Origin: Bacteroidales bacterium
Lineage (GTDB): Bacteria > Bacteroidota > Bacteroidia > Bacteroidales > UBA932
Length of the DNA stretch: 64,000 nt
Assembly (NCBI GenBank): GCA_017455065.1
Contig: JAFTBU010000010.1
Span: forward strand, 95,028-159,027
Direction: 5' to 3'
Positions 6,821 through 18,662 of this stretch are shown here, piece after piece; the stretch's first letter is position 1; each line of letters opens with the position of its first letter. Position numbers and translations under genes: made by a program. The notes below the pieces were generated by a model that saw only the letters and a program-made list of their open reading frames with translations, was not told where the DNA came from and made no database searches.

Positions 6821-9706
6821 TTACTTGTCTTTCTTGCGGTACTCGCTCGGAGTCATTCCGAGAGCTTTCTTGAATGCTTTGCTGAAATACTGCTGGTCGT
6901 TGTAGCCGGTCATGTCGGCGATCTGCGCGATCAGGTAGCGTCCCGAATCCAGCAGCTCGCAGGCCTTCTCTATCCTGGCTTCGTGGATGAGGTCCACGGG
7001 TGTCTTGCCGAATATGGCCTTGGTCCGTTTGTACAGTACGGAACGGCTCATGTTCATATAGTCCGACACGGCCGGTATGTCCAGGTCCCTGTCTTCCAGG
7101 TTGCCGTCTATGTAGTCCAGGAGCTTTTCTCCGAACTCCCTGTCCGCCTCGTTGAGGCCGGAAAGGTAGGTCTCCTTCCTGCCGGGTTTCCCGCTTTCCT
7201 GTTTTTTCCTGTCCCTGATCCTTTTGACCCGGACGGCCAGGGCGATGGCAGCAGTCAGGACCAGTATCCCTGCCAATGAAAGCAGCAGGTCCCGGAGTCC
7301 GGACCAGCGTACGCTGATGGGAATGCTGACGGTGTTGTCCGTCAGGATGCCGTCGCTATTGGTGGAACGTATCCTCAGTATGTAATTTCCGTTTTTGAGC
7401 TCGCTGAAACTGAGTTCGTTGCCGCGGATTCGGGACCATCCTTCGTCCAGCCCTTCTATGGTATAGTGGAAGGTGATGTTGGAGGCATCCTTCATGTCCG
7501 CCGCCGCAAACTCCAGGGCCAGGCGGTCATCGTCCCGTATCACTATCCTCCTGCCTGCCGCGGCGTCCCGGGTGAGGTCTCTGCCATTGTCCTTGCAGGA
7601 AAGGATGATGATCCGGGGAGAATAACGGCTGCCGGAGATTTCCTCAGGATTGAAATACAGCAGGCCCCTGTTGGTGTTGAAATAAATCAGCCCGTCGGAG
7701 GCCAGCATGGGGGAACCTTCATTGAAGATGGTGGCTTCGCCCATGCGGGAATACGGATAGCTCACCAGGCTTCCGCTCTCGATGTTGTATTTGTTGAGGC
7801 CTCCCGCCGTGGCAATCCACAGGTTCCCCTTTTCGTCGTAGACCGATGACAGCAGGATATTGGACAGCAGTCCGTCCTCCATGGTGATGCGTTCCAGTTT
7901 GCTACCGTCCGAAGGGTTGACCCGGAAGAGTCCGCTGCCGAACGAACAGGCGAAGACGGTGCTGTCGATGCAGCTGAGGTACTGGATGTCGTCGGTGCTG
8001 TAATATTCGTTTTCAAATCCCGAGATGTTCCAGAAATGCATGTCTTCCGGTTCGGAATGGGGAGAGCTCAGGACGAAGATGCCCAGGCGGCCGGAGGTGA
8101 TGATGCTGCCGTCGGGGCCGCTGGTGACATAACGCAGGCGGTTCCTGTCCGAAGTGGGGAAGGGGAGGCGGTTGCTGCGGCTGATGAATGAGCGCTCGGT
8201 GCCGTCCAGGTCCACGTAGGAAAGGCCTTCGTCGAAAGATGCTATCCACAGCCTCCGCCCTTCGTCCTCATGAAGGGAATAGAGCTGGTCGCTCGGGATG
8301 GCATAGAAGTCGTCATCGTCCTTGGTATAATGCCTGATGCTGTACCCGTCATGCACTCTGTTTCCCGAAGGGGTCAGCTCGAAGAGGCCCTCACCCTTGC
8401 AGGCCAGCCATACGCTGCGGTCGTGGGTCTGGGTGATGGCATATACGTTTCCGATGGGGTCGGAGCCCTCCCTGCTGACGCTTCCGTCCGCCATCAGATG
8501 GCCTATGAGACGGAACTGTCTGTTGAATACATGAACCCGTCTGTCCCTGGTGCACATCCAGAAATTGCCCTCCCTGTCCTGCATGGAAGCGCGGACGCTG
8601 TTGGCGGAAGAGATGTCGGCGCCCTCGGAGGCAGGCCTGAAGTTGAACTGCTCCGAGGTGAAGACCACCTCCCTTATACCTGTCAATGAAGAGCTGATCC
8701 ACAGGTTCCCCTGCCTGTCGGGGAAGACGGTGGCGATGTCGTTTTCAGCATCCCATTCCGCATCTGATTCCCAGTCGTAGAATTTGACGAGGCTCCTGTG
8801 CTCCCTGTCATACCAGTACAGGATGTCCTGGCCGGAGAAGACCCACACAAAACCGTTCGCGTCGGAAAAGAGTTCCGACCTGCCTTCCCCGGCGCCTGTG
8901 TGCAGGATGTGGGTGGTTTTTCTGAAGGTGTCGTGGATATAGACGGTGCCGTCGTCCGTTACCGCCATGAGCTCATCCGTGCCCGGTATCACGCACAGGT
9001 CCGCCACATGGAAGAAGGTACCGAGATAAATGGTCGTGACCTCCCTGTCGTCATAGCGGTAGATGCGCCCTAGGGTGGAGCCGAAATAGCTCTGCCCCTT
9101 GTGCTCGGCGGCGCAGAAGGCGCCGTCGGCGAAAACCGTAATCCTGGACTCGGTGTACAGGCCTCCGCTCATCAGATAGAAGACCTTCCCGTCGCTGCGT
9201 GTGAACACTCCGTTGGCGGACATGTCCCGGGCTCTCGGAATGACTTCCAACACTCCGTCTATATAGCTGGCCAGCCGGCCATCATCGGTGCTGAAATACG
9301 AATACCCTTTGCCGTCTCCGCCGAAAGCGGTGTTGATTTTCACTCCGCTTGTGTTGACATGCCCGAAGGCATCTATGCCGGGGTCGTACCTGAACAGGTT
9401 GCCGTTTTCATCTATGGCCCACACGCAGTCTCCGTCTGCTTCGACCTGTATCACCCTCTCGTTGTGCACGGCCTCGGGGTCGTCCTTGGACAGGGTATAG
9501 CGCTTGAGATTGGTGCCGTCATAACGGTACACGCCGTTCAAGGAAGCGAACCATATCAGGCCCCTTCCATCCTGGCTGATATCTCCTACCAGACGCAGGT
9601 CATAGCCTTCCCGGTTGAGCTCTTTCAGGAAGTGGCCGGGGACGGCTGACAGCCTCGGCTGGAAGAGGAGCAGAAGGATGAAAAACAGGGTGTATCGTGC
9701 TTTCAT
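6821..9706 (-). CDS. Periplasmic propeller-sensor AraC-type transcriptional regulator
   Basis: A 961-residue one-polypeptide sensor-regulator. A signal/anchor segment at residues 1-21 is followed by about 720 residues of two-component-regulator propeller repeats (for example GLIWFASLNGVYRYDG, LWIATAGGLNKYN), a Y_Y_Y domain (about 740-800), one transmembrane helix (about 806-826), and an AraC-type double helix-turn-helix (about 870-958) ending in GYNDQQYFSKAFKKALGMTPSEYRK. The histidine kinase and receiver domains of Bacteroides hybrid two-component systems are absent, so the signal would pass straight through the membrane. Such regulators usually control glycan genes, but no SusC/SusD pair adjoins it. 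Two TATTTTTG boxes (9752-9759 and 9783-9790) lie upstream. Confidence 0.85.
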   Translation of the reverse strand: MKARYTLFFILLLLFQPRLSAVPGHFLKELNREGYDLRLVGDISQDGRGLIWFASLNGVYRYDGTNLKRYTLSKDDPEAVHNERVIQVEADGDCVWAIDENGNLFRYDPGIDAFGHVNTSGVKINTAFGGDGKGYSYFSTDDGRLASYIDGVLEVIPRARDMSANGVFTRSDGKVFYLMSGGLYTESRITVFADGAFCAAEHKGQSYFGSTLGRIYRYDDREVTTIYLGTFFHVADLCVIPGTDELMAVTDDGTVYIHDTFRKTTHILHTGAGEGRSELFSDANGFVWVFSGQDILYWYDREHRSLVKFYDWESDAEWDAENDIATVFPDRQGNLWISSSLTGIREVVFTSEQFNFRPASEGADISSANSVRASMQDREGNFWMCTRDRRVHVFNRQFRLIGHLMADGSVSREGSDPIGNVYAITQTHDRSVWLACKGEGLFELTPSGNRVHDGYSIRHYTKDDDDFYAIPSDQLYSLHEDEGRRLWIASFDEGLSYVDLDGTERSFISRSNRLPFPTSDRNRLRYVTSGPDGSIITSGRLGIFVLSSPHSEPEDMHFWNISGFENEYYSTDDIQYLSCIDSTVFACSFGSGLFRVNPSDGSKLERITMEDGLLSNILLSSVYDEKGNLWIATAGGLNKYNIESGSLVSYPYSRMGEATIFNEGSPMLASDGLIYFNTNRGLLYFNPEEISGSRYSPRIIILSCKDNGRDLTRDAAAGRRIVIRDDDRLALEFAAADMKDASNITFHYTIEGLDEGWSRIRGNELSFSELKNGNYILRIRSTNSDGILTDNTVSIPISVRWSGLRDLLLSLAGILVLTAAIALAVRVKRIRDRKKQESGKPGRKETYLSGLNEADREFGEKLLDYIDGNLEDRDLDIPAVSDYMNMSRSVLYKRTKAIFGKTPVDLIHEARIEKACELLDSGRYLIAQIADMTGYNDQQYFSKAFKKALGMTPSEYRKKDK

Positions 9707-9751
9707 GTGTGGAAAATGCCTTATTTTGGGATAAAAATAGGGCTAAAAAGA

Positions 9752-9790
9752 CAAAAATACAAGTATTAGGAACGATAAAACACAAAAATA
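9752..9790 (-). promoter_or_regulatory. Two -7 boxes upstream of the propeller/AraC regulator
   Basis: The minus strand reads TATTTTTG twice, at 9752-9759 and 9783-9790. Either could serve the regulator, giving leaders of roughly 40-75 bases. A clear -33 element was not found. Confidence 0.4.
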
Positions 9791-9805
9791 CAAATCCTCA
9801 AGACT

Positions 9806-9813
9806 TATATTTG
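9806..9813 (+). promoter_or_regulatory. -7 promoter box facing rightward with no coding gene
   Basis: TATATTTG matches the consensus exactly and points toward a strong terminator at 9888-9933, with no open reading frame between them. The -33 element is not evident, so promoter strength is uncertain. Confidence 0.4.
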
Positions 9814-9816
9814 CAC

Positions 9817-9933
9817 CAGAATAAAAACACGATAACCAGCTAATTTCAGCCCAGGATACAATTGATATTTGGTTAATAGATTGGGGCGAAAGGGAGTCAA
9901 CCTGTGAAGGCAAGGCTCCCTTTCTTTTTTTTT
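9817..9933 (+). ncRNA. Candidate small RNA, about 115 nt
   Basis: The interval from the expected start after the -7 box at 9806-9813 to the terminator at 9888-9933 holds no ATG-initiated frame. The terminator faces plus although the only plus-strand gene upstream ends at 6815, with a minus-strand gene in between. That makes an independent short transcript the simplest reading. Its 3' end runs into the corA stop codon on the other strand, so it could also act as an antisense end-blocker. It does not resemble 6S RNA, tmRNA or RNase P RNA in length. The transcript is inferred, not demonstrated. Confidence 0.4.
9888..9933 (+). terminator. Strong Rho-independent terminator on the plus strand
   Basis: A 9-bp stem (GAAAGGGAG at 9888-9896 with CTCCCTTTC at 9916-9924) encloses a small inner hairpin (CCT/AGG) and is followed by nine T residues at 9925-9933. 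On the minus strand no T-run follows, so it does not terminate corA. Confidence 0.8.
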
Positions 9934-10885
9934 ATAGCATCTTCTTCTTCCTGAACAGCAGCCAGGCGGCGGCGACGATGACCACCATAGACGCGAGTAT
10001 GGCTATCCAGGCCCAATTGAATTCCGCGAAAGGAAGTTTCACGTTCATGCCGTAGAAACTGGCCACGAGAGTGGCAGGCATGAGGAGAAGGGAGATGAAG
10101 GTGAAGATCTTCATGATCCTGTTCTGGTCGAGGTTGATGATACCCACTACGGTCTCCTGGAGGTACTCGAGCCTCTCGAAGGTGAAATTGGTGTGGTTTA
10201 TCAGTGATGCTATATCCTGCAGGATGATGTTCAGATCTTCCCTGATCTCGGGGTCCTTGGGGCAGAGCTTGCTCTTCAGGATGTTTGAGACCAGGCGCTG
10301 TTTGTCCACCACATTCTCCCTTACGAACATGGCGTTCTCCTGGAGCTGGTTGATGTCCAGGAGGAACTCCTCGCTGATATCTTCTTTCTGGTTGATCCTC
10401 TTGCTGAACTGGCTCACGTCCTTGGCCATCAGCTCCACGATGTCCGCGTCCAGGTCCACTCGCTTGTCCATAATCTCGACGAATACGGTGAAACCGTCCG
10501 GGAACTGCTCGGGCAGAGCCTGCATCTTCATCTGCAGGGTGTCGAAGGATCTCAGGGGATTTTCCCTGATGGTGGTGAGTATCTTGCTGACCAGGATGAA
10601 GGACACGGGGTCCATCATCATCTCGTCGTCGGCCGGGGACATGAAGTTGGTGTTTGCGAAGATGGCGTTGCCCTCCTCGAAGAAACGTGAGGAACTTTCG
10701 ATCTCCTCCGCCTCGGCGCGGCTCTGTATTTCAGTATTCAAAAAGGATTCCACCGCCCTCTTCTGTTCTCCTGTAGGTTTCTGCAGGTCTATCCAGAGGA
10801 CGTTTTCTTTGCTGATAGTAGCAAACTCCGTTTCGGACTGGGTGAAGACTATCTCCGTCCCACGTCTGTAGAAAATCTTGATCAT
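9932..10885 (-). CDS. corA: CorA-family magnesium/divalent cation transporter
   Basis: Inner-membrane channel-type importer of Mg2+ (some family members move Co2+, Ni2+ or Zn2+). The 317-residue protein has the usual long cytosolic alpha/beta and helical stalk domain, then two C-terminal membrane helices. The first of these ends in the diagnostic YGMNV selectivity motif (about residue 278), and the positively charged tail FRKKKML follows the second. The short periplasmic loop after GMN is acidic, as expected. It is a single gene with a leader of about 80 bases holding a strong GC hairpin. Confidence 0.92.
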   Translation of the reverse strand: MIKIFYRRGTEIVFTQSETEFATISKENVLWIDLQKPTGEQKRAVESFLNTEIQSRAEAEEIESSSRFFEEGNAIFANTNFMSPADDEMMMDPVSFILVSKILTTIRENPLRSFDTLQMKMQALPEQFPDGFTVFVEIMDKRVDLDADIVELMAKDVSQFSKRINQKEDISEEFLLDINQLQENAMFVRENVVDKQRLVSNILKSKLCPKDPEIREDLNIILQDIASLINHTNFTFERLEYLQETVVGIINLDQNRIMKIFTFISLLLMPATLVASFYGMNVKLPFAEFNWAWIAILASMVVIVAAAWLLFRKKKML

Positions 10886-10942
10886 TGCCTTCCTTGCTTG
10901 TTCCCGGCATTCTCGTCGGAAGGGGTGAAACTTTACGGGTTA

Positions 10943-10976
10943 GCCGGCATTACGGAGAAGCCGGCGTGCAAAAATA
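10943..10976 (-). promoter_or_regulatory. corA promoter box and leader hairpin
   Basis: The -7 box TATTTTTG (10969-10976, minus) is followed 3 bases later by a stem of two GCCGGC arms (10960-10965 and 10943-10948) with an 11-base loop in the untranslated leader. A hairpin at the extreme 5' end may stabilise the RNA or take part in magnesium control; the latter is speculation. Confidence 0.45.
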
Positions 10977-11001
10977 AGACAATAATTTTGATTTTACGCC
11001 A

Positions 11002-11625
11002 TTAAGGTTTGAAAATCTGTCTGTTGACTATGGATCGGCCGAGGGTGAGACTGTCGGCGTACTCCAGATCGTCCCCGAAACCAAGGCCCCTGGCCAGGGT
11101 GGACACTTTCACCCCGTACTTCTCCAGCTGCCTGTATATATAGAAGGAGGTGGTTTCCCCCTCCACATCCCCGCTCAGGGCCAGGATGACCTCGATGTCT
11201 TTTCCCTGTGCTCCGGCCACCCTCTCCACCAGTTCCCTGATGGTGATGTCCGAGGGGCCTATGCCGTTGATGGGGGAGATGATGCCGCCCAGTACATGAT
11301 ACACTCCGTGGTACTGTCCCGTGGCTTCGATGTTCATGACGTCCCGGACATTCTCCACGACGCAGATGGTGCCGTGGTCCCTGGTCTTGTCGGCGCAGAT
11401 GGAGCAGGTGTCCCCGTCGGAAATCATCATGCAGGTGCTGCAGTACTTCACATCCTCGGCCAGACGGTCCACCGCCCTCGCGAACTGGTGTATGTTCTCG
11501 GAGGGCTGCCTGAGCAGGTGGAGGGCCAGCCTCAGGGCGCTGCGCGAACCCACGCCCGGGAGGGAGCTGATCGCTTCCACCGCGTCCTGGAGTACCTGTG
11601 ACGGATATTTCTCGTTATGTATCAT
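11002..11625 (-). CDS. recR: Recombination mediator protein RecR
   Basis: Works with RecF and RecO to load RecA on gapped DNA. The start at 11625 gives 207 residues. Features are the N-terminal helix-hairpin-helix LPGVGSRSALRLALHLL, a four-cysteine zinc motif (YCSTC ... CSIC, about residues 57-75), and a Toprim domain with VVENVRDVMNIE and the LALSGDVEGETT segment. A longer frame to 11688 exists, but it would run across the -7 box at 11635-11642 and lacks family similarity. It is divergent from the GH3 operon. Confidence 0.95.
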   Translation of the reverse strand: MIHNEKYPSQVLQDAVEAISSLPGVGSRSALRLALHLLRQPSENIHQFARAVDRLAEDVKYCSTCMMISDGDTCSICADKTRDHGTICVVENVRDVMNIEATGQYHGVYHVLGGIISPINGIGPSDITIRELVERVAGAQGKDIEVILALSGDVEGETTSFYIYRQLEKYGVKVSTLARGLGFGDDLEYADSLTLGRSIVNRQIFKP

Positions 11626-11634
11626 CTTGCATTG

Positions 11635-11662
11635 CAAAGATAGTGAACTTTTGCTATCTTTA
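11635..11662. promoter_or_regulatory. Inverted-repeat divergent promoter of recR and the GH3 operon
   Basis: TATCTTTG on the minus strand (11635-11642) serves recR with a 9-base gap to its ATG; TATCTTTA on the plus strand (11655-11662) serves the glycosidase operon. The arms AAAGATAG and CTATCTTT form a perfect 8-bp inverted repeat with a 10-base spacer, so the two promoters overlap in space. Confidence 0.5.
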
Positions 11663-11688
11663 TAATCTGATAATAATTGATAGCACAA

Positions 11689-13977
11689 ATGAAAAAGACC
11701 GTATTAACCATGATGTCGGTGCTCGCGCTCGCTGCTGCCGCATCGGCCCAGCCGGCTCTCAGGCAGGACAATATCGAAGATGTCATCAAGGCCATGACCC
11801 TCGAGGAAAAGGCCACGCTGCTCGTGGGCGGTGCCCGCGGGGCCATAGTGGAAGGTGTAACTTCGGGCCATGCCGCCGGCCCCGTGCAGGGAGCTGCCGG
11901 CAACACCAGGCCCATCCCCCGTCTCGGCATTCCCATGACCTACCTCGCCGACGGCCCTGCCGGCCTGCGCATCAGCCCAACCCGTGCCGGCACTGACAAG
12001 ACCTTCTATTGCACCGGCTTCCCCGTAGGGACCCTGCTCGCTTCCTCCTGGGATGTGAACCTCGTGCAGAAAGTCACCACCGCCATGGGCAATGAGGTAC
12101 TGGAGTACGGTGTGGACGTGCTTCTCGCCCCCGGCGTGAACCTCCACCGCAACCCTCTGTGCGGCCGCAACTTCGAATATTTCTCCGAGGACCCCGTCCT
12201 CTCCGGCAATATGGCAGCCGCCTACATCAAGGGTGTGCAGAGCAACGGCGTCGGCACCTCCATCAAGCATTACGCCGCCAATAACCAGGAGACCAACCGC
12301 AACGAAGACGACGCCATCATCTCCGCCCGCGCCCTCAGGGAGCTGTACCTGAAGAATTTCGAGATCGCCATCACCTCCGCCGAACCCTGGACCGTGATGT
12401 CCTCCTACAACAAACTCAACGGAGAGTACACCCAGCAGAGCGAAGACCTGCTGACCAAGGTGCTCCGCGACGACTGGGGCTACCAGGGCATAGTCATGAC
12501 CGACTGGGGCAGCAAGGCCGGCACCGTCAAGTCCGCCGCTGCCGGAAACGACCTGATGGAGCCCGGCAACCAGACTGAGATCGACCGCATCATCGCCGCC
12601 GTCAAGGACGGAAGCCTCTCCATGGAGGAGGTCGACCGCAACGTCCGCAACATGCTGAATTACATCGTGAAGACCCCCAGCTTCCGCAAATATTCCTACA
12701 GCAATTCCCCCGACCTCAAGGCCCATGCCCGGGTGGCCCGGGATGCCGCCGCGGAGTCCATCGTCCTGCTGCGCAACGAAGCTGCCACCCTTCCTCTCAA
12801 GGGCGGTGAGAGCGTCGCCCTCTACGGAGTGGGTGCCATCGATTTCGTCGCCGGAGGCACCGGCAGCGGCAACGTGAACAAGGCCTATGTGGTCAATATG
12901 GTCGAAGGCCTGCAGAACGCCGGCTTCAAGCTCGACGCCAGCCTGCAGGACTTCTACAAAGCATATATGGAGTATGACAGGGCTTCCCGCCGTCTTTCCA
13001 ACGCCAATGTCCGCAGCTACAAATTCGCCGAGCCCGCATTCCCCGCCCAGGCCGCTGCCGCCCAGGCCGCCAGGAACGACGTGGCCGTCATCGTGATAGG
13101 CCGTAACGCCGGAGAAGGCGCCGACAGGCGTGTGACCGACGACTTCGAGCTCACCGCAGCCGAGCGCGCCCTCATAAGCGATGTCTCCAATGCATTCCAC
13201 AAGGAAGGCAAGAAAGTGATCGTGGTGCTGAACGTGGGCGGAGTCATCGAGACCGCATCCTGGAAAAACATGGCCGACGCCATCCTCCTACCCTGGTCTC
13301 CCGGACAGGAAGGCGCCAATGCCATTGGCGACATCCTCGCCGGCAAGGTGAACCCTTCAGGAAAGCTTCCCATGACCTTCCCGAACACCTATTTCGACAT
13401 CCCTTCCTCAGCCAATTTCCCCTATGACTACCAGAGGAACGCCGTGCAGCAGAACCGCCGCCAGCCTCTGAAAGACGTCGATGTCACCAATTATTCTGAG
13501 GACATCTGGGTCGGCTACCGCTATTTCGACACCGCCGCCAAGGCAGTCTCCTATCCCTTCGGATTCGGCCTTTCCTATACCAGCTTCGCCTATTCCCGTC
13601 CTTCTGTGAAGGCCGGAAAGGACGGTTTCACCGCCAGCGTGACCGTGACCAATACCGGCAAGGTGGCAGGAAAGGAAGTGGTGGAACTCTTCGTCGCCGC
13701 TCCCGCAGGCGGCCTCGACAAGCCCGCCAAGGAGCTCAAGAGCTTCGCCAAGACCAAGCTCCTGCAGCCCGGCGAGAGCCAGACCCTCACTTTCAATGTA
13801 TCGTCCTACCAGACCGCATCCTTCGACCAGCAGGCCAATTGCTGGGTGGCTGCAGCCGGCACCTACACGGTGTACTTCTGCGCCAGCGTCTCCGATGTCA
13901 GGGGATCCGCCTCCTTCAAGCTCGCCAGGCCTCTCAGCTGGAAAGTCAGCGATGCCTTTGCCGCCGTTGCCAAATAA
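11689..13977 (+). CDS. Periplasmic beta-glucosidase-like glycoside hydrolase, family GH3
   Basis: Predicted exo-acting retaining glycosidase of 762 residues. The start at 11689 gives a classic signal peptide (MKKTVLTMMSVLALAAAASAQ), so the enzyme is exported. The GH3 TIM-barrel carries GVNLHRNPLCGRNFEYFSEDP, IKHYAANNQE and the nucleophile Asp272 in VMTDWGS. An alpha/beta sandwich domain and a C-terminal fibronectin III-like domain (from about residue 640) follow. Beta-glucosidase, xylosidase and related activities cannot be separated from sequence alone. It is first in a tightly packed operon with mntP, a lipoprotein hydrolase and a GH2 enzyme. Confidence 0.92.
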   Translation: MKKTVLTMMSVLALAAAASAQPALRQDNIEDVIKAMTLEEKATLLVGGARGAIVEGVTSGHAAGPVQGAAGNTRPIPRLGIPMTYLADGPAGLRISPTRAGTDKTFYCTGFPVGTLLASSWDVNLVQKVTTAMGNEVLEYGVDVLLAPGVNLHRNPLCGRNFEYFSEDPVLSGNMAAAYIKGVQSNGVGTSIKHYAANNQETNRNEDDAIISARALRELYLKNFEIAITSAEPWTVMSSYNKLNGEYTQQSEDLLTKVLRDDWGYQGIVMTDWGSKAGTVKSAAAGNDLMEPGNQTEIDRIIAAVKDGSLSMEEVDRNVRNMLNYIVKTPSFRKYSYSNSPDLKAHARVARDAAAESIVLLRNEAATLPLKGGESVALYGVGAIDFVAGGTGSGNVNKAYVVNMVEGLQNAGFKLDASLQDFYKAYMEYDRASRRLSNANVRSYKFAEPAFPAQAAAAQAARNDVAVIVIGRNAGEGADRRVTDDFELTAAERALISDVSNAFHKEGKKVIVVLNVGGVIETASWKNMADAILLPWSPGQEGANAIGDILAGKVNPSGKLPMTFPNTYFDIPSSANFPYDYQRNAVQQNRRQPLKDVDVTNYSEDIWVGYRYFDTAAKAVSYPFGFGLSYTSFAYSRPSVKAGKDGFTASVTVTNTGKVAGKEVVELFVAAPAGGLDKPAKELKSFAKTKLLQPGESQTLTFNVSSYQTASFDQQANCWVAAAGTYTVYFCASVSDVRGSASFKLARPLSWKVSDAFAAVAK

Positions 13978-13980
13978 ACC

Positions 13981-14529
13981 ATGGATATAGCCGGACCCGT
14001 CCTCGTTTCCCTGTCGCTCTGTGCCGACTGTTTTGCGGTGAGCCTTTGCTCAGGGGTGACCCTCGGCAAGGCAAGGTGGGCGGACATACTCCGCGTCGCC
14101 CTGGTCTTCGCCTTCATCCAAGCTGGGCTCCTCTTCGCGGGATGGGTCTTCGGAAACCTGCTTTCCGGCCTGGTCCACAAGATATCCCATGTCCTGGGCT
14201 TCCTCCTGCTGCTCTATGTGGGGGGCTCCATGCTCTGGGAAGGCATAAAGGGTGAGGCGGACGTAAGGGATCTCAAGGGATTCCGTAACATGGTCATAGG
14301 AGGTGTCGCCACCAGTATAGACGCCCTCGCCGTCGGTGCGGCCCGTTCCATCGACGGGCAGCCCGTGCTGGACTCCGTGCCCTATGTGGCCTGTCTTTTC
14401 GTCATCACAGCATTGTCCGTCGTCGCAGGCATCTGGGGCGGCAGGAAGATAGGTGCCGTCTATGGACGGGCCGCCGAAATCGTCGGAGGACTGGTCCTGG
14501 TCGGCATAGGGATTTCCATATTGATATGA
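13981..14529 (+). CDS. mntP: Manganese efflux pump MntP
   Basis: Small inner-membrane exporter of Mn2+, 182 residues with six predicted membrane helices in two homologous halves. Both family motifs are present: SLSLCADCFAVSLCSG (about residues 10-25), corresponding to the D-A/C-F-AVS element, and GGVATSIDALAVG (about 103-115). It begins 3 bases after the GH3 stop and its stop overlaps a possible ATG of the next frame. An Mn exporter within a glycosidase operon is odd; cotranscription is inferred from spacing only. Confidence 0.9.
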   Translation: MDIAGPVLVSLSLCADCFAVSLCSGVTLGKARWADILRVALVFAFIQAGLLFAGWVFGNLLSGLVHKISHVLGFLLLLYVGGSMLWEGIKGEADVRDLKGFRNMVIGGVATSIDALAVGAARSIDGQPVLDSVPYVACLFVITALSVVAGIWGGRKIGAVYGRAAEIVGGLVLVGIGISILI

Positions 14530-14546
14530 ATCAAAACAGCATAAAC

Positions 14547-15572
14547 ATGAAAAGAATCATTGTCCCCCTCGTCCTCGCCATCGTGGCATGCATCTCATGC
14601 CGGCAGGAGGGCGCCTACAAAGTCATAGAGAGTGAGCAGCGCGACGGCTACAGCTGCCAGCTCATCGAGTATCCCGTGGGAGACGGCGAACTCGTCCGCT
14701 CCTTCCTGCTCATCCCCGACGGTGCCAAGGCGGGGGCTGGCCTGCCCGGACTCGTGCTGCTGCACGACCACGGCGCCCGCTTCGACATTGGCAAGGAAAA
14801 ACTCGTCAAGCCCCTCCCTTCGGCTCCAGAAAACATCAAGCGCTCCGCCCAGCAGTGGACTTCCAACTTTGACGGAGTCTATTTCGGCGACAAGCTCGCG
14901 TCCCTGGGCTATGTGGTGATAGTCCCCGACCAGCTCTATTGGGGCGGCCGGAGCACCGAGCTCTGCCAGCAGTGGTCCAGGATGACTTTCTGCGGGGAGA
15001 AAGGTGACATCGCCAAGGTCAAGAACGAAGTCTATGAAGGCCAGAGGGCTGTGTACGACAGCCTGGCGGCCAAGGGTGTCATCTGGGCGGAGAAGACCAT
15101 GGACGAGGATGCCGTGGCGGCCGGGATACTCGCCGGCATGGACTGCGTGGACGCATCCAAGATAGGTTCCTTCGGCTGGTCCATGGGAGCCCACCGCAGC
15201 TGGATGCTTGCGGCTTTCTGCCCCACGGTCAAGACCGGGGTCGCCCTCTGCTGGATGACCCTGAAAGAGACCCAGGCCCACCCCTACAAGGCCTCCGACT
15301 ACTCCATGTACATACCCCGTCTGAGGGACAATTATGACTTCCCCGACATAGCCCGCTGGCTCGTCCCCAAGCCCTTCCTCTTCCTGGCAGGCACCCAGGA
15401 CAAGCTTTTCCCCGTCTGGTCCGTGGACTCCGCCTATGCCACCATGCAGGGCATCTACAACCAGGACGGCGCAGAGGGCCTGCTCCTCACCGAGTATTTC
15501 GAAGGCCCCCACCATTGCGGCCTCGACGTGCAGGAGCGCATCATAGAATTCTTTGACGAAACCTTAAAATAA
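14547..15572 (+). CDS. Alpha/beta-hydrolase lipoprotein (acetyl xylan esterase/dienelactone hydrolase-like)
   Basis: A secreted hydrolase of 341 residues from this start. An upstream in-frame ATG at 14526 overlaps the mntP stop but would spoil the signal sequence. The N-terminus has a lipoprotein signal with IVAC at residues 12-15. The alpha/beta-hydrolase fold is marked by GLVLLHDHGA near the oxyanion hole, the nucleophile elbow GWSMGAHR and a late LFLAGTQDKLFP strand; the final histidine is in EGPHHCGLD. The family includes large lipoprotein esterases of Bacteroidota. Between two glycosidases, removal of ester groups from a plant glycan is a reasonable but unproven role. Confidence 0.75.
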   Translation: MKRIIVPLVLAIVACISCRQEGAYKVIESEQRDGYSCQLIEYPVGDGELVRSFLLIPDGAKAGAGLPGLVLLHDHGARFDIGKEKLVKPLPSAPENIKRSAQQWTSNFDGVYFGDKLASLGYVVIVPDQLYWGGRSTELCQQWSRMTFCGEKGDIAKVKNEVYEGQRAVYDSLAAKGVIWAEKTMDEDAVAAGILAGMDCVDASKIGSFGWSMGAHRSWMLAAFCPTVKTGVALCWMTLKETQAHPYKASDYSMYIPRLRDNYDFPDIARWLVPKPFLFLAGTQDKLFPVWSVDSAYATMQGIYNQDGAEGLLLTEYFEGPHHCGLDVQERIIEFFDETLK

Positions 15573-18539
<2,967 letters not shown>

Positions 18540-18565
18540 GACTGGCTTTAAAAATGGTGCAAGTG

Positions 18566-18597
18566 TTTGCAAATTAGGATTTTTCTACGTATTTTTG
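18566..18597 (+). promoter_or_regulatory. Consensus promoter of the S1 gene
   Basis: TTTG at 18566-18569, a spacer of exactly 20 bases, then TATTTTTG at 18590-18597. This is the best match to the full Bacteroidota sigma consensus in the window. It leaves a leader of about 60 A+T-rich bases before the ATG at 18663. Confidence 0.75.
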
Positions 18598-18662
18598 CGC
18601 GCCTTTTTCGGCACAAGACATATTGTATAACTACTAGTTTGTTTCAATTCACTAATTTTTAA

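Noticed and set aside
11626-11688. Extended N-terminus of RecR starting at 11688.
   Set aside because: The extension crosses the -7 box and the divergent promoter, and RecR homologues start at the later ATG.
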